This document shows, piece after piece, positions 18,871 through 27,804 of a DNA stretch of 64,000 nt. Position 1 is the stretch's first letter; every line of letters starts with the position of its first letter. Under the pieces are notes generated by a model that was not told the DNA's origin, did not search any database, and worked only from the letters and a program-made list of their open reading frames with translations. Both the position numbers and the translations under genes were made by a program. The DNA comes from Balanoglossus misakiensis (Eukaryota > Hemichordata): the NCBI GenBank assembly GCA_040954595.2, contig JBECUI020000034.1:62001-126000 (forward strand). The letters run 5' to 3'.

Positions 18871-19555
18871 TTATTATTCCCTCTTTTTTCTTGATGCGGA
18901 GCAGGAAAAATCATTGAAGAGGATTTCTCTATGCGAGACATCTTGCCATAATAATGAATACTTGGTACTATTAAGCAACAGTGAGTATAGGAGTTTAAGG
19001 GAAAGGTTGGGATATGCACATTGTACGGAAGGACGAATCGGTCTACCGGAAGTTCTTATTCAGGATTTGTGTACTCGTTCATGGTCAATTGCCTGTGCGG
19101 AGTCATGTACTGGTGGTAGATTAGCCGAACGCCTCAGCAGTGTTCCCGGCAGTTCAAGGGTTTTTTGGGGTTCAGCGGTTGTATACGGGATTGAGGCAAA
19201 AAAATCCTTATTATCAATTTCGCCTGCTATATTGGAAGAGTACGGTGAAATCTCTGTTGAGTGTACCAAAGCATTACAAGTTGCCATTGCTAAAAAGAGT
19301 GCTGCCTTGTGTACGGTAGCTATAACTGGGGTTGCAGGACCGGGAAGTGTTATGGGTTATAATGAGGGAACGGTCTTCATTGCTTTATCAACTCCGCATG
19401 CTTCTGTTGTATATCAATGTACTATTGATGGAACGAGGAATGAAATACAACTAATGGCATCGCTTTTTTCTTGTTTTGCAATGCGCGAATTGTTATTCGG
19501 GTCGGTGGTACGAGAAAAGCGTGCATTTAAGAGAATATTAGCAGAATGCGTATAA
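18821..19555 (+). CDS. CinA C-terminal domain protein (nicotinamide-nucleotide amidase type)
   Basis: Residues from about 19040 onward form the CinA/PncC domain, which deamidates NMN in pyridine-nucleotide salvage. Motifs include IACAESCTGGRLAERLS, WGSAVVYG and TGVAGPG. The usual N-terminal MoCF domain is absent. The stretch before AESCTGG (RSLRERLGYAHCTEGRIGLPEVL) resembles the linker of full CinA, so this may be an N-terminally trimmed CinA. The start is uncertain: TTG 18821 overlaps bactofilin by 50 bp, while TTG near 19006 follows a purine-rich AAGGGAAAGG. It lies upstream of rho. Confidence 0.78.
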   Translation: MLCTRNKSGNDTNKQHNYYSLFFLDAEQEKSLKRISLCETSCHNNEYLVLLSNSEYRSLRERLGYAHCTEGRIGLPEVLIQDLCTRSWSIACAESCTGGRLAERLSSVPGSSRVFWGSAVVYGIEAKKSLLSISPAILEEYGEISVECTKALQVAIAKKSAALCTVAITGVAGPGSVMGYNEGTVFIALSTPHASVVYQCTIDGTRNEIQLMASLFSCFAMRELLFGSVVREKRAFKRILAECV

Positions 19556-19574
19556 GTGATTGTACATTCTTGTA

Positions 19575-19592
19575 TAGTATGATATCATACTA
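19575..19592. promoter_or_regulatory. 18-bp perfect palindrome in the rho leader region
   Basis: TAGTATGATATCATACTA is a perfect inverted repeat in the 145-bp gap before rho. Perfect even palindromes of this length suit dimeric regulators. Its function is unknown, and the rest of the gap shows only AT-rich promoter-like sequence. Confidence 0.4.
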
Positions 19593-19700
19593 AGGTATGC
19601 CGCAAACAGTATTCAGATTGTAATTCCACAGGTAGCATGTGTATAGTAATTAGGAAAAACAAAGCTATAATTATAGAAAAAATATATATCGGAGGTTTAT

Positions 19701-21233
19701 ATGCAGGATGATGTCGATAATCTGCTATTACAGAGTGACGTTCCTGACAAGGAAGAACCCAAAAAAAAGAAAGTACGCGTATCTCGCGTAAAGCTGGTTA
19801 AAGAAAACGATAGTCAGGGAACCCAGGGTTTTGAAGAGTCTATTCAGTTGGAATCGAATGAAAAAAAAGTGCCGAATACACGTGATTCGGTAGTAAAAGT
19901 AAAAAAATTGAGCAAACGTGCCTTGGCAGCAGGGAAGGAAGGTGCTGATAGCTATGAGGGCATGGATACCGAAAATGTCCTGCTTATCAACGAAGTAACT
20001 GCAATGAATATGCAGGAATTGCACCAAACTGCCAGAAGGTTTGACATACCGGATTTTAATTCCTTACGTAAGCAGGAAATCACCCTTGCCATTTTGAAAT
20101 CACATAATAGCAATGGTGGTATTATCTATGCCTACGGTTCATTGGAAATTATGTCCGATGGTTATGGTTTTCTGCGCTCTCCGCAAAATTCCTATCTACC
20201 GGGTCCTGACGACATCTATGTATCGCAGTCTCAAATTCGTCTGTTTAACTTGAAAACAGGTGATACCGTCTACGGTCAAATTCGTCCCCCCAAGGATAGC
20301 GAACGATACTTTGCCATGTTGCGGGTTGAAGAGGTCAACTTCTGTCCACCCAGTGAGGCTCAGTCGCGCATGCTCTTTGATAATCTTACCCCCTTGTATC
20401 CTGATAAGCGATTAAACATGGAGGCAAAGTCAAGTGATGTTTCGACGCGATTAATCAATCTCTTCTGTCCTATCGGCAAGGGACAAAGAGGCCTTATTGT
20501 TTCACCGCCAAGGACTGGAAAAACGATTTTGCTCCAGAAGATTGCTAATGCCATTACTGAAAATCATCCTGAAGTGTATCTTATTGTGCTTCTTATCGAT
20601 GAACGCCCGGAGGAAGTTACCGATATGCAACGAAATGTGCGTGGCGAAATTGTATCTTCGACCTTTGATGAACAGGCGAGTAGGCATGTTCAAGTATCCG
20701 AGATGGTACTGGAGAAGGCAAAACGCTTTGTTGAACATAAGAAAGATGTTGTCATATTACTGGACTCCATAACGCGGCTTGCACGAGCCTATAATCAGAC
20801 GATTCCGGCTTCCGGAAAAATTCTTTCTGGTGGTGTCGACTCAAATGCCCTTCATAAGCCAAAGCGCTTTTTTGGTGCGGCAAGAAACGTTGAGGAAGGT
20901 GGAAGCCTAACGATTGTTGCCACCGCATTGGTGGAAACCGGAAGCCGTATGGACGAGGTTATCTTTGAAGAGTTTAAGGGCACGGGCAATATGGAGATTA
21001 ATCTTGATCGTCGCCTCTCAGATAGACGGCTTTTTCCCGCAATTAATGTCAAACGTTCCGGAACAAGACGAGAGGATTTGTTGCTTGAACCGGAAGAATT
21101 ACAAAAAATGTGGGTCCTTCGTAAGGTATTAAACCCAATGGACGACATGGAAATTACTGAATTGATTGTAACAAAGTTAAAGCAGTCAAAGACGAATCAA
21201 GAATTTTTACGTTCTATGAATACCGATTCATAG
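19701..21233 (+). CDS. rho: transcription termination factor Rho
   Basis: Rho is a hexameric RNA helicase that terminates transcription and limits antisense RNA. The protein is 510 residues, longer than E. coli Rho (419), because of a ~90-residue Lys/Glu-rich insertion at the N-terminus before the Rho-N helices. The RNA-binding cold-shock domain (GYGFLRSP...DDIYVS) and the Walker A PPRTGKT (~269-275) are present, as are the [14 protein letters not shown] and [20 protein letters not shown] regions. The start is ATG 19701 behind CGGAGG. rpmE follows 15 bp downstream. Confidence 0.97.
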   Translation: MQDDVDNLLLQSDVPDKEEPKKKKVRVSRVKLVKENDSQGTQGFEESIQLESNEKKVPNTRDSVVKVKKLSKRALAAGKEGADSYEGMDTENVLLINEVTAMNMQELHQTARRFDIPDFNSLRKQEITLAILKSHNSNGGIIYAYGSLEIMSDGYGFLRSPQNSYLPGPDDIYVSQSQIRLFNLKTGDTVYGQIRPPKDSERYFAMLRVEEVNFCPPSEAQSRMLFDNLTPLYPDKRLNMEAKSSDVSTRLINLFCPIGKGQRGLIVSPPRTGKTILLQKIANAITENHPEVYLIVLLIDERPEEVTDMQRNVRGEIVSSTFDEQASRHVQVSEMVLEKAKRFVEHKKDVVILLDSITRLARAYNQTIPASGKILSGGVDSNALHKPKRFFGAARNVEEGGSLTIVATALVETGSRMDEVIFEEFKGTGNMEINLDRRLSDRRLFPAINVKRSGTRREDLLLEPEELQKMWVLRKVLNPMDDMEITELIVTKLKQSKTNQEFLRSMNTDS

Positions 21234-21248
21234 AGATGAGGAGAATGT

Positions 21249-21503
21249 ATGAAAAAAGATATCCATCCGAATTACAGACTTGTTGTTTTTAGAGATATGA
21301 ATACAGGGGCAATGTTCCTGGTTGGTTCATCGGTAGAATGTTCCGAGACGGTTAAGTACACCGACGGCAAAACATATCCCATGTATGAGATCGAGCATTC
21401 CAGTGCGACGCATCCGTTTTATACCGGCAAGCAACAGTTGGTGGATACTGCTGGTCGAATAGAGCGATTCCGTCGTCGGTACAGCATTGATACTACAGAA
21501 TAA
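21249..21503 (+). CDS. rpmE: 50S ribosomal protein L31, zinc-free (type B-like)
   Basis: The N-terminal [10 protein letters not shown] and C-terminal [16 protein letters not shown] blocks identify L31. The four-cysteine zinc site of the type A form is missing ([12 protein letters not shown] replaces the CxxC region), so this is a C-minus form that does not need zinc. It is 84 residues long. It follows rho, a linkage seen in many bacteria. Its 3' end overlaps the convergent lnt gene by 11 bp. Confidence 0.93.
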   Translation: MKKDIHPNYRLVVFRDMNTGAMFLVGSSVECSETVKYTDGKTYPMYEIEHSSATHPFYTGKQQLVDTAGRIERFRRRYSIDTTE

Positions 21504-23094
21504 CTTTTTTTCTTGTTTGCAAGAAAAAAGCTAATGCCACTACACCACTGAGGGCAATCTGTATCTGTCCGAATAGGTCCCCCCATAACAGATAGAGGGT
21601 GTTATACTGGGCATACACTGGAATCTCTGGTACAAATATTTCTGCCTGCTGTAGGGCAGGAAGCGATGTTAGTATTCTGCCATGTGCATCGATAACTGCT
21701 GTAATGCCGTTGTTCCCGACTCGAATAAGGGACTTTCGGGTTTCGATACTTCGGAGTTTTGCCGATGCTAGTTGTTGGTTCAAGGTTCCCTGTTGTCCAG
21801 ACCAACTGTTGTTGGACATGTTGATAAGAACATCAGCCCCTGCTTGGTCGAATTTTCTTGCGAGATAGCCAAATGAATCTTCAAAACAAATTAATACACC
21901 AAGAGCAATAGAGTTCCCGTTTCTTAGTGGCAATTCTATGAGTGTTGATTGCCCGCCTGGAACCCAAAGAGAACCAATACCGATAACCGAGATATAGAAC
22001 TCCCGCAAAAATTCAATATCCCAATCCGGTATGTGTTCCGCATAGGGCACGAGATGTTGTTTTGCATAGCTGTCCAGTACTGTGCCCTTTGAATCCAGGA
22101 GTATCGCGGCATTATAGCCAATTGGGGTACTTTCCGGAATCGATTTTATTATAGGACTTCCAGTTAACAGGTAGTTTCCGTTGTCTTTCAGGAAATTGCG
22201 CAATGGATAGCTACCCGGAAAATAGTTGTAAAAATCCTTGTTGTCTACATAGGGAAATCGCAGAGATGTTTCGCTCCAGATAACAACATCCGGGTTAGGA
22301 TTCTCTTTTAATGCCTGCATGGTCAACCTTTGCGTCTCCAGCAAACTGCTTTCAGTCTTAGCTCTATCCCATGGATCTGCGTTATTCTGCACCAGTACAG
22401 CAGACATGTTCTCTTTTTGTTCATATTCTTCTGCTAGTCTTGCCAGTCCGTATCCATACACTAGTATAAAGAGAGAGCATGCAAAGAGCAGATGATGCAG
22501 ATCTTGGAATTTTAATTGAAAAAACATTTGTTGTTTCCCAACCATGAAACATTCAAGAATGGCCGCGTTTGCGAAGGCAAAGAGAAAACTTATGCCCCAG
22601 ACACCTGTTATATCAACAATCTGAATTAATGGGAGGGAAGATGATGCAGCGATTCCAAGAATGCCCCAGGGAAATCCCAATACTCCAACCGATTTTAAGT
22701 ACTCGTAAGCCCCAATACAGACCGCTATTGCAAAGGGCCGCAGGTGTCGCGGGAGTCGGACCGCAGCAAAAAGAGCAATAAAAAAGGGAATATGGTATAC
22801 TCCATATCCAATAGCACTACTAATAAGTGCCCATCCTGCAAAATTTTGAAAATATGCAAGCCAATAAAACTGCAACATATTAGCAGCCATACCAAAGAAA
22901 AATGCAAAGAAGATAAGATTTTTTATGGATTTTATCTGTCTAATAGCAAATAAAGCTGGAACAAAGGCAAAAATTGCACCAAAGGGAGTTCCCAATGGGT
23001 TGATATCACCCGGGAATGTACAAAACATAATGAGTGCGGATGCAATGAATAAACTAAAAAGATAAGTCTGCTGTTTCAAAAAGTTACTGAACAT
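21493..23094 (-). CDS. lnt: apolipoprotein N-acyltransferase
   Basis: Lnt adds the third acyl chain to lipoproteins in the inner membrane. Residues 1-220 hold six or seven membrane segments, and residues ~230-495 form the nitrilase-like domain with the catalytic triad E275 (IWSETS), K345 (YAKQHLVP) and C403 (LICFEDS). A final membrane helix follows. It is 533 residues, the usual size. The window also encodes lipoproteins (HtrA). The -10 box lies 11 bases before the ATG with no Shine-Dalgarno, suggesting a very short leader. Confidence 0.95.
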   Translation of the reverse strand: MFSNFLKQQTYLFSLFIASALIMFCTFPGDINPLGTPFGAIFAFVPALFAIRQIKSIKNLIFFAFFFGMAANMLQFYWLAYFQNFAGWALISSAIGYGVYHIPFFIALFAAVRLPRHLRPFAIAVCIGAYEYLKSVGVLGFPWGILGIAASSSLPLIQIVDITGVWGISFLFAFANAAILECFMVGKQQMFFQLKFQDLHHLLFACSLFILVYGYGLARLAEEYEQKENMSAVLVQNNADPWDRAKTESSLLETQRLTMQALKENPNPDVVIWSETSLRFPYVDNKDFYNYFPGSYPLRNFLKDNGNYLLTGSPIIKSIPESTPIGYNAAILLDSKGTVLDSYAKQHLVPYAEHIPDWDIEFLREFYISVIGIGSLWVPGGQSTLIELPLRNGNSIALGVLICFEDSFGYLARKFDQAGADVLINMSNNSWSGQQGTLNQQLASAKLRSIETRKSLIRVGNNGITAVIDAHGRILTSLPALQQAEIFVPEIPVYAQYNTLYLLWGDLFGQIQIALSGVVALAFFLQTRKKVIL

Positions 23095-23105
23095 TGTTGT
23101 ATTTT

Positions 23106-23134
23106 ATTATATCATAGTATATGATAGCTATAAA
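23106..23134 (-). promoter_or_regulatory. sigma70-type promoter, short-leader, of lnt
   Basis: Minus strand: TTTATA (23134-23129), a 17-base spacer and TATAAT (23111-23106). The ATG at 23094 follows after 11 bases. The same AT-rich gap must also hold the divergent surE promoter. Confidence 0.5.
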
Positions 23135-23160
23135 TAATAGTCTTGAAAGTAGGAGTTCAT

Positions 23161-23904
23161 GTGAAAATTCTTATAACAAATGATGATGGTATAACTAGTG
23201 AGGGACTCCGCGTATTATACAATGTATTGAATAAGGATCATGATCTCTGGGTTATTGCTCCCGATCGAAACAGGAGCGGCATTTCTAATGCAATTACCCT
23301 TTCGGAACAGCTAACTATACGTCGATATAGCGAGGGCTGGTATAGTTGTTCCGGTACTCCCGCCGATTGCGTGCTGATAGCAGAGTCCCTTCTCAAGTTT
23401 AAACCTGATCTTGTTGTTTCCGGTATTAATCACGGAAAGAATGTCGGTCCTGATATTATATATTCAGGCACGGTAGCTGCTGCCCGGCAGGCAGTCCATT
23501 TAGGAATTCCCGGCATAGCACTTTCCGTTCTTGGGCAGGAAGATATACCGTATCAATTTGAACCTATGATGCAATTTGTTGCAAAAAATCTGTCTCGCTT
23601 AAAACAAATGGGAGAAAGTCGATATATCGTTAATGTCAATGCCCCGAGCAAGAGCAATGGAACCCTTGCGTATGAACTGGCTATTCCATCCAACGGCAAG
23701 GTCCAGCCATTATTCGATATTACCAGTGTTGACGAGTCTCAATTCACTTGTCAGCTCATTGACGGCAAAGCAATAGAAGAACATACCGACGACAGTGATG
23801 TTATGGTTCTGCAGTCGGGAAAAATATCGGTTGGTCTTATTGATACTCTTCATCCAAGTAGCGACAAGGTCCTGGAGCAATATGTAGGCATGTTGGAGAA
23901 GTAA
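23161..23904 (+). CDS. surE: 5'/3'-nucleotidase SurE
   Basis: SurE is a metal-dependent nucleoside monophosphatase used in nucleotide salvage and stationary survival. The metal-site NDDG is at residues 7-10, followed by APDRNRSGISN, SGTPADCV and SGINHGKNVG. GTG 23161 is preferred: AGGAG lies 5 bases upstream, and this puts NDDG at its usual position. The longer frame from TTG 23143 contains that Shine-Dalgarno. The stop overlaps the next ATG (TAATG). Confidence 0.95.
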   Translation: MKILITNDDGITSEGLRVLYNVLNKDHDLWVIAPDRNRSGISNAITLSEQLTIRRYSEGWYSCSGTPADCVLIAESLLKFKPDLVVSGINHGKNVGPDIIYSGTVAAARQAVHLGIPGIALSVLGQEDIPYQFEPMMQFVAKNLSRLKQMGESRYIVNVNAPSKSNGTLAYELAIPSNGKVQPLFDITSVDESQFTCQLIDGKAIEEHTDDSDVMVLQSGKISVGLIDTLHPSSDKVLEQYVGMLEK

Positions 23905-24572
23905 TGCATTCAGAACTGAAAGAGGCAGTACAGCTATTTCAAGAAAAAAAATTTCAAGCGGCTGTGAAGCAGTTTATGGGGTTAAAACTTTCCCAGAAAG
24001 ATAGTAGTTTACAGAGTTATTATATCGGTCTTTGTTTTGTGCACTTAAGGGATTACGATAGGGCATTGTTGTATCTGACCAATGCGCTCTCATCGGAAGA
24101 AAATTTTTTATATGAGTACCAAACCCGGATGGTCATAGGATATGTCTATGCCATTACCGACCGCCATAGACAGGCAGCACGAGAGTTTGCACAGTTGCTC
24201 GCTGATGGGTATGAGTCGGTCAAAGTCTATGCCGCCCTTGCCCATTCCCTGTATCATGTGGGCAAGGTAGAAAAAAGCGTAGCTATGCTTAGAACAGCAT
24301 TGAACATGGATCCGGAAAACAGTAATGCACTGAATTCACTTGGATACATTCTAACCGAAAGCGGTGGCGATCTAGAGGAGGCCTTGTCCTATTGTCAGTT
24401 AGCAGTTGCAAAACAACCATATAATGCTGCCTATCTCGATTCGCTGGCAATGGTGTACTACCGACAGAAGAAAGTTGATGATGCAATTTCTTTATTAAAG
24501 CAGGCTTATGAATTATCGGAGAAGAATGAGTATATTAGGCAGCACATTCAAATGGTACTTGATAGCAGGTAG
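23904..24572 (+). CDS. TPR-repeat protein
   Basis: About 222 residues with at least four tetratricopeptide repeats, clearest at residues ~115-215 (SVAMLRTALNMDPENSNALNSLG type). There is no signal peptide, so it is probably cytosolic or a peripheral scaffold. Its start overlaps the surE stop, and its 3' end overlaps the next gene by about 47 bp. Specific function cannot be inferred. Confidence 0.8.
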   Translation: MHSELKEAVQLFQEKKFQAAVKQFMGLKLSQKDSSLQSYYIGLCFVHLRDYDRALLYLTNALSSEENFLYEYQTRMVIGYVYAITDRHRQAAREFAQLLADGYESVKVYAALAHSLYHVGKVEKSVAMLRTALNMDPENSNALNSLGYILTESGGDLEEALSYCQLAVAKQPYNAAYLDSLAMVYYRQKKVDDAISLLKQAYELSEKNEYIRQHIQMVLDSR

Positions 24573-26514
24573 TTTGTTGTTATTGGGGCTCTTTGTTGGA
24601 TATGCACAGACAGAGATTAGCCCTGCACAGGCTGATGAAGAGTTTCGATGGGGGGTACAGTCCTACCATCTGGGGCAGTACAACGAAGCTATCTTATCTT
24701 TTACACGAGCACTCTCTTTGAATTTTGCTCATCCCTATGCACAGCCATGGCTTGCCGAGAGCTATTATATGTCTGGATTTTTGGATACGGCCATAGAAGA
24801 GTGGCGGCGTATCATCAGTCAGGAGAACAATGCCTACATTGCCGAGCGTGCACGGATCGTTGAACAGCAATATTTTAGTATTATTCCAACTCCCGAGAGC
24901 TACGATGAAATATATAGCGTTAGTCTTGAGGGAATACAAGGTACAAATTCTCTTCAGGTACAGCGGCGAAAAAACGGCGGATATTATCTCATATCACTCA
25001 CTCAGAACCTTGTTCTTCGTTTGTCCAGTACTGGGACAGTATTGGATCAGTTACAGGGTGGACAGCAGAACTTGGAAGCACCCTTTGATCTTGTCGAAGG
25101 GCAGTCTGCTCTCTACATTAGTGAGTTTACCGCAAACAGGATTGCCGTATTGGATATGAACGGCAGGCGTATTAGCAGTTTCGGGAGCGCTGGTGTTGCA
25201 CCGGGAGAACTCCTGGGGCCTCAGTACTTGTCTATGGATGAGGATAACTTTCTTTATATTAGTAACTGGGGCAACAGGCAGGTTGCTAAGTTTGATGTAC
25301 AGGGGAATTTTTTGCTGAGTTTCCCCGGCATGAGAAGACCAACGGGGGTAGCAGTGATCGGCAAGCAGGTTTTTATTGCCGATTCGGAGCTATTACAGCT
25401 CTTTGTATTTGATACCAATGCAAACTTGTTGCGTGTTGCATCACTGAATCTGCATGCACCGGAATCAGTTCGTGTATTTGATAGCGACCGCTTGTTAATT
25501 AGCGATGGGGATCGCCTGTTAATCTATAACAGTGTAACCGATAGTATTGAACATACTATTGCTGCGAACAGTGCACAGGGTGCGGTATCTGCGATACGCG
25601 ATAGCAATGGACTCATTGTTGCTACTGATATAAAACGAAATCTCCTGCACTTTTTTGCCCCTTCCACTACTTCGTTTAGTGGCTTGAACCTTCATATTGA
25701 GCGTATTCGCAGTTCGGAATTTCCACGTGTGCTTGTTGATGTACAGGTCAGTGATAAATTTGGTAGTCCTGTCATTGGTTTGTCGGTAAACGATTTTACA
25801 GTATCCGAGCATAATACGGTTGTTTCTCCTCTGCGACTTATTCAAGATGCCGAACGAGATCGGCTGCTCAATGCTGTTCTACTGTTTGAACAAACACCAG
25901 TGGTTGCTGAACTGCTTCCGATACGAAACGATGCCCTCAACGACTTGCTACAGAATACAAGTGGATACCGCATAACTGCAATGACTGCAGAAGAAAACCC
26001 GATAAAGCTGGTAGAAAATGCTACTGGGGCGAATACCCTTATAAATAATCTTCCAGAACGGTACGGAAGAATGCAATTTGATCTCTCCTTACGCTTTGCA
26101 AGCTCCGACCTTCTCCGCGGAGGGGCACATCGTGCAATCATTTTTTTTGCAACCGGGCCCTTACCTGAAAACTCATTTATTCATTATAGCCCCGAAGTAC
26201 TTGCACACTATATGATGGTAAACAGGATAAGTTTTTCGGTTGTCTTATTGGCAAACCCTACGCAGGAAACACCCATTCTGCAGTATCTCGTGGATGCGAG
26301 TGGGGGAAGCATTTCGTATGTCTATCGCGATGGGGGACTAGGCAGTGTTTTAACTAGTTTAGGCAATAAAGCAAGCGGGTACTATGTGTTGGAGTATATG
26401 AGCAGCGCAGATAGCGACTTTGGACGATCCTATATACCGCTCCGCACGGAAGCACGCCTTTTTATCCGTAGCGGAAGAGCTGAAAGCGGGTTTTTTACTC
26501 GTTTTCAGTTTTAG
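24526..26514 (+). CDS. exported TPR / NHL-propeller / VWA-like protein
   Basis: The start I prefer is ATG 24526, with GGAGAAG just upstream; ATG 24508 is the alternative. Residues ~8-28 form a signal peptide. A TPR region follows (~35-110), then a ~250-residue NHL-like beta-propeller with repeated blocks such as YISNWGNRQVAKFD and VFIADSELLQLFVFD. The C-terminal ~230 residues look like a VWA fold (HRAIIFFATGPLP) without a clear complete MIDAS motif. It is likely a periplasmic or surface scaffold for protein contacts. It converges on the HD-GYP gene with a 20-bp overlap. Confidence 0.75.
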   Translation: MSILGSTFKWYLIAGSLLLLGLFVGYAQTEISPAQADEEFRWGVQSYHLGQYNEAILSFTRALSLNFAHPYAQPWLAESYYMSGFLDTAIEEWRRIISQENNAYIAERARIVEQQYFSIIPTPESYDEIYSVSLEGIQGTNSLQVQRRKNGGYYLISLTQNLVLRLSSTGTVLDQLQGGQQNLEAPFDLVEGQSALYISEFTANRIAVLDMNGRRISSFGSAGVAPGELLGPQYLSMDEDNFLYISNWGNRQVAKFDVQGNFLLSFPGMRRPTGVAVIGKQVFIADSELLQLFVFDTNANLLRVASLNLHAPESVRVFDSDRLLISDGDRLLIYNSVTDSIEHTIAANSAQGAVSAIRDSNGLIVATDIKRNLLHFFAPSTTSFSGLNLHIERIRSSEFPRVLVDVQVSDKFGSPVIGLSVNDFTVSEHNTVVSPLRLIQDAERDRLLNAVLLFEQTPVVAELLPIRNDALNDLLQNTSGYRITAMTAEENPIKLVENATGANTLINNLPERYGRMQFDLSLRFASSDLLRGGAHRAIIFFATGPLPENSFIHYSPEVLAHYMMVNRISFSVVLLANPTQETPILQYLVDASGGSISYVYRDGGLGSVLTSLGNKASGYYVLEYMSSADSDFGRSYIPLRTEARLFIRSGRAESGFFTRFQF

Positions 26515-27712
26515 CATTCTGACTATTCAGTTCTTGCTGAATGTGTTCCAAATAGAATTTGGAATCTGCAACTTCCAACTCTTTATCAATAGCAATAGTT
26601 TCTTTTTTTAAGTCGAGAATAATATAGTTCTCGAGGATGGTCTTCGCATCGGTCCCTGTTAAAATACGCACATTTGGTTTTTTGGGTTCTTCCACGTTGA
26701 CATTGGTAACATAGGCAATATTATTGCTCGTCAGGTTAACAATAGCACCGTAGGGGTAAATGGTCAAAAGCGATACCAATTTACGGAGAATTTCAAAGTC
26801 AAATATTTTTTTTGCCTGTGCAAACATTGTTCGATAGGCATATTGAGTATTATGAACGGAGTTAAAGGCAGTTCCGGCTACTAAATCAACATAGTGACTA
26901 CAGACCGAAATGATCTTTGCTATTTCTGATATAGACTGGCCTGTTAGCCGTTTTGGATACCCACTACCATCAATATGTTCTTTACTTTGAAGAACTGCAT
27001 TGCAAATTGTGTTAGAAAAGCCTAATTTATTTAATATCCGGTATCCGAGCAGGGGGATTGCCTTTTTTAATCGTTCCTCCTGGTCACTGAGGGACATATT
27101 GGTAAATAATGTAGTTGGCAACTGAAGAGTTGCAATATTCTGTAACAGACTGGCAATTGCAATCTCAATGAGATGATAGTAAGGTATACGGTTTTCTAAT
27201 GCCAATGCAACTGCAAGCGCACAAGACTTTAGTGCATGGTCAGTCCAGAATTCCGGAAGTTCAGCATGTATGGAGTAAAATGGGATACGAAGCATGAAGT
27301 TCTTATGCTGTTTTACGAGACCGATGAGGTTGTGTACAACACCAAAGATACGATCTTTGGAAAAACTGTTTTCATTGATAAGACTATGAAAAATATTCAA
27401 CAAATCCTGTGACTGTAATGAAAACAACTTCCAAACATGTTGTCCGGTCTCTATCTCCAGCAGTGTATTGGATATGCGTTCCGGGTGCTCTCCGATAGCA
27501 TATTCTTTCATGGGTGATGCACTATTACTGAGACTGGCATCTACTTCTTGTGCTATGATGCTGGAAACACCCCAAGCATCCAGGATGTCGGGAAGTTCTT
27601 TAGGAAGAGGAATATTTGCAGGTAGTAAAATGTATGAATCATCAAGATAGAGTTCCGCAGAATGTTTTTTTTCGACCTGTAGTTTTGCAACAATAATTAC
27701 TTTTTTGGACAT
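26495..27712 (-). CDS. degenerate HD-GYP domain protein
   Basis: The N-terminal ~150 residues are a poorly conserved domain. Residues ~165-340 align with HD-GYP, the cyclic-di-GMP phosphodiesterase family, keeping EHIDGSGYPKRLTG (the GYP motif). The metal-binding HD pair (normally LLHDIGK) is replaced by LLQNIAT, and the usual HH before the GYP motif is EH. It is therefore probably catalytically dead and may act as a c-di-GMP or protein-binding module. The promoter lies 12 bases from the ATG with no Shine-Dalgarno. Confidence 0.78.
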   Translation of the reverse strand: MSKKVIIVAKLQVEKKHSAELYLDDSYILLPANIPLPKELPDILDAWGVSSIIAQEVDASLSNSASPMKEYAIGEHPERISNTLLEIETGQHVWKLFSLQSQDLLNIFHSLINENSFSKDRIFGVVHNLIGLVKQHKNFMLRIPFYSIHAELPEFWTDHALKSCALAVALALENRIPYYHLIEIAIASLLQNIATLQLPTTLFTNMSLSDQEERLKKAIPLLGYRILNKLGFSNTICNAVLQSKEHIDGSGYPKRLTGQSISEIAKIISVCSHYVDLVAGTAFNSVHNTQYAYRTMFAQAKKIFDFEILRKLVSLLTIYPYGAIVNLTSNNIAYVTNVNVEEPKKPNVRILTGTDAKTILENYIILDLKKETIAIDKELEVADSKFYLEHIQQELNSQNAKTENE

Positions 27713-27724
27713 AGCAATAGCTTA

Positions 27725-27753
27725 ATTATAAGTATAATAAGCAATCATGTAAA
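27725..27753 (-). promoter_or_regulatory. sigma70-type promoter, short-leader, of HD-GYP gene
   Basis: Minus strand: TTTACA (27753-27748), exactly 17 bases, then TATAAT (27730-27725). The ATG begins 12 bases further, giving a leader of about 5 nt. Confidence 0.65.
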
Positions 27754-27756
27754 GTC

Positions 27757-27769
27757 TTTTTTTTTTTTT
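27757..27769. repeat. homopolymer T13 in divergent promoter region
   Basis: Thirteen T in a row lie between the HD-GYP promoter and a TATACT (27780-27785) that could serve the aminotransferase gene. The run would occupy its -35/spacer region, so length changes could alter promoter strength. Such runs are also prone to sequencing error. Confidence 0.6.
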
Positions 27770-27804
27770 ATATATTTCTTATACTTAATAAGAAGGAATA
27801 TACA

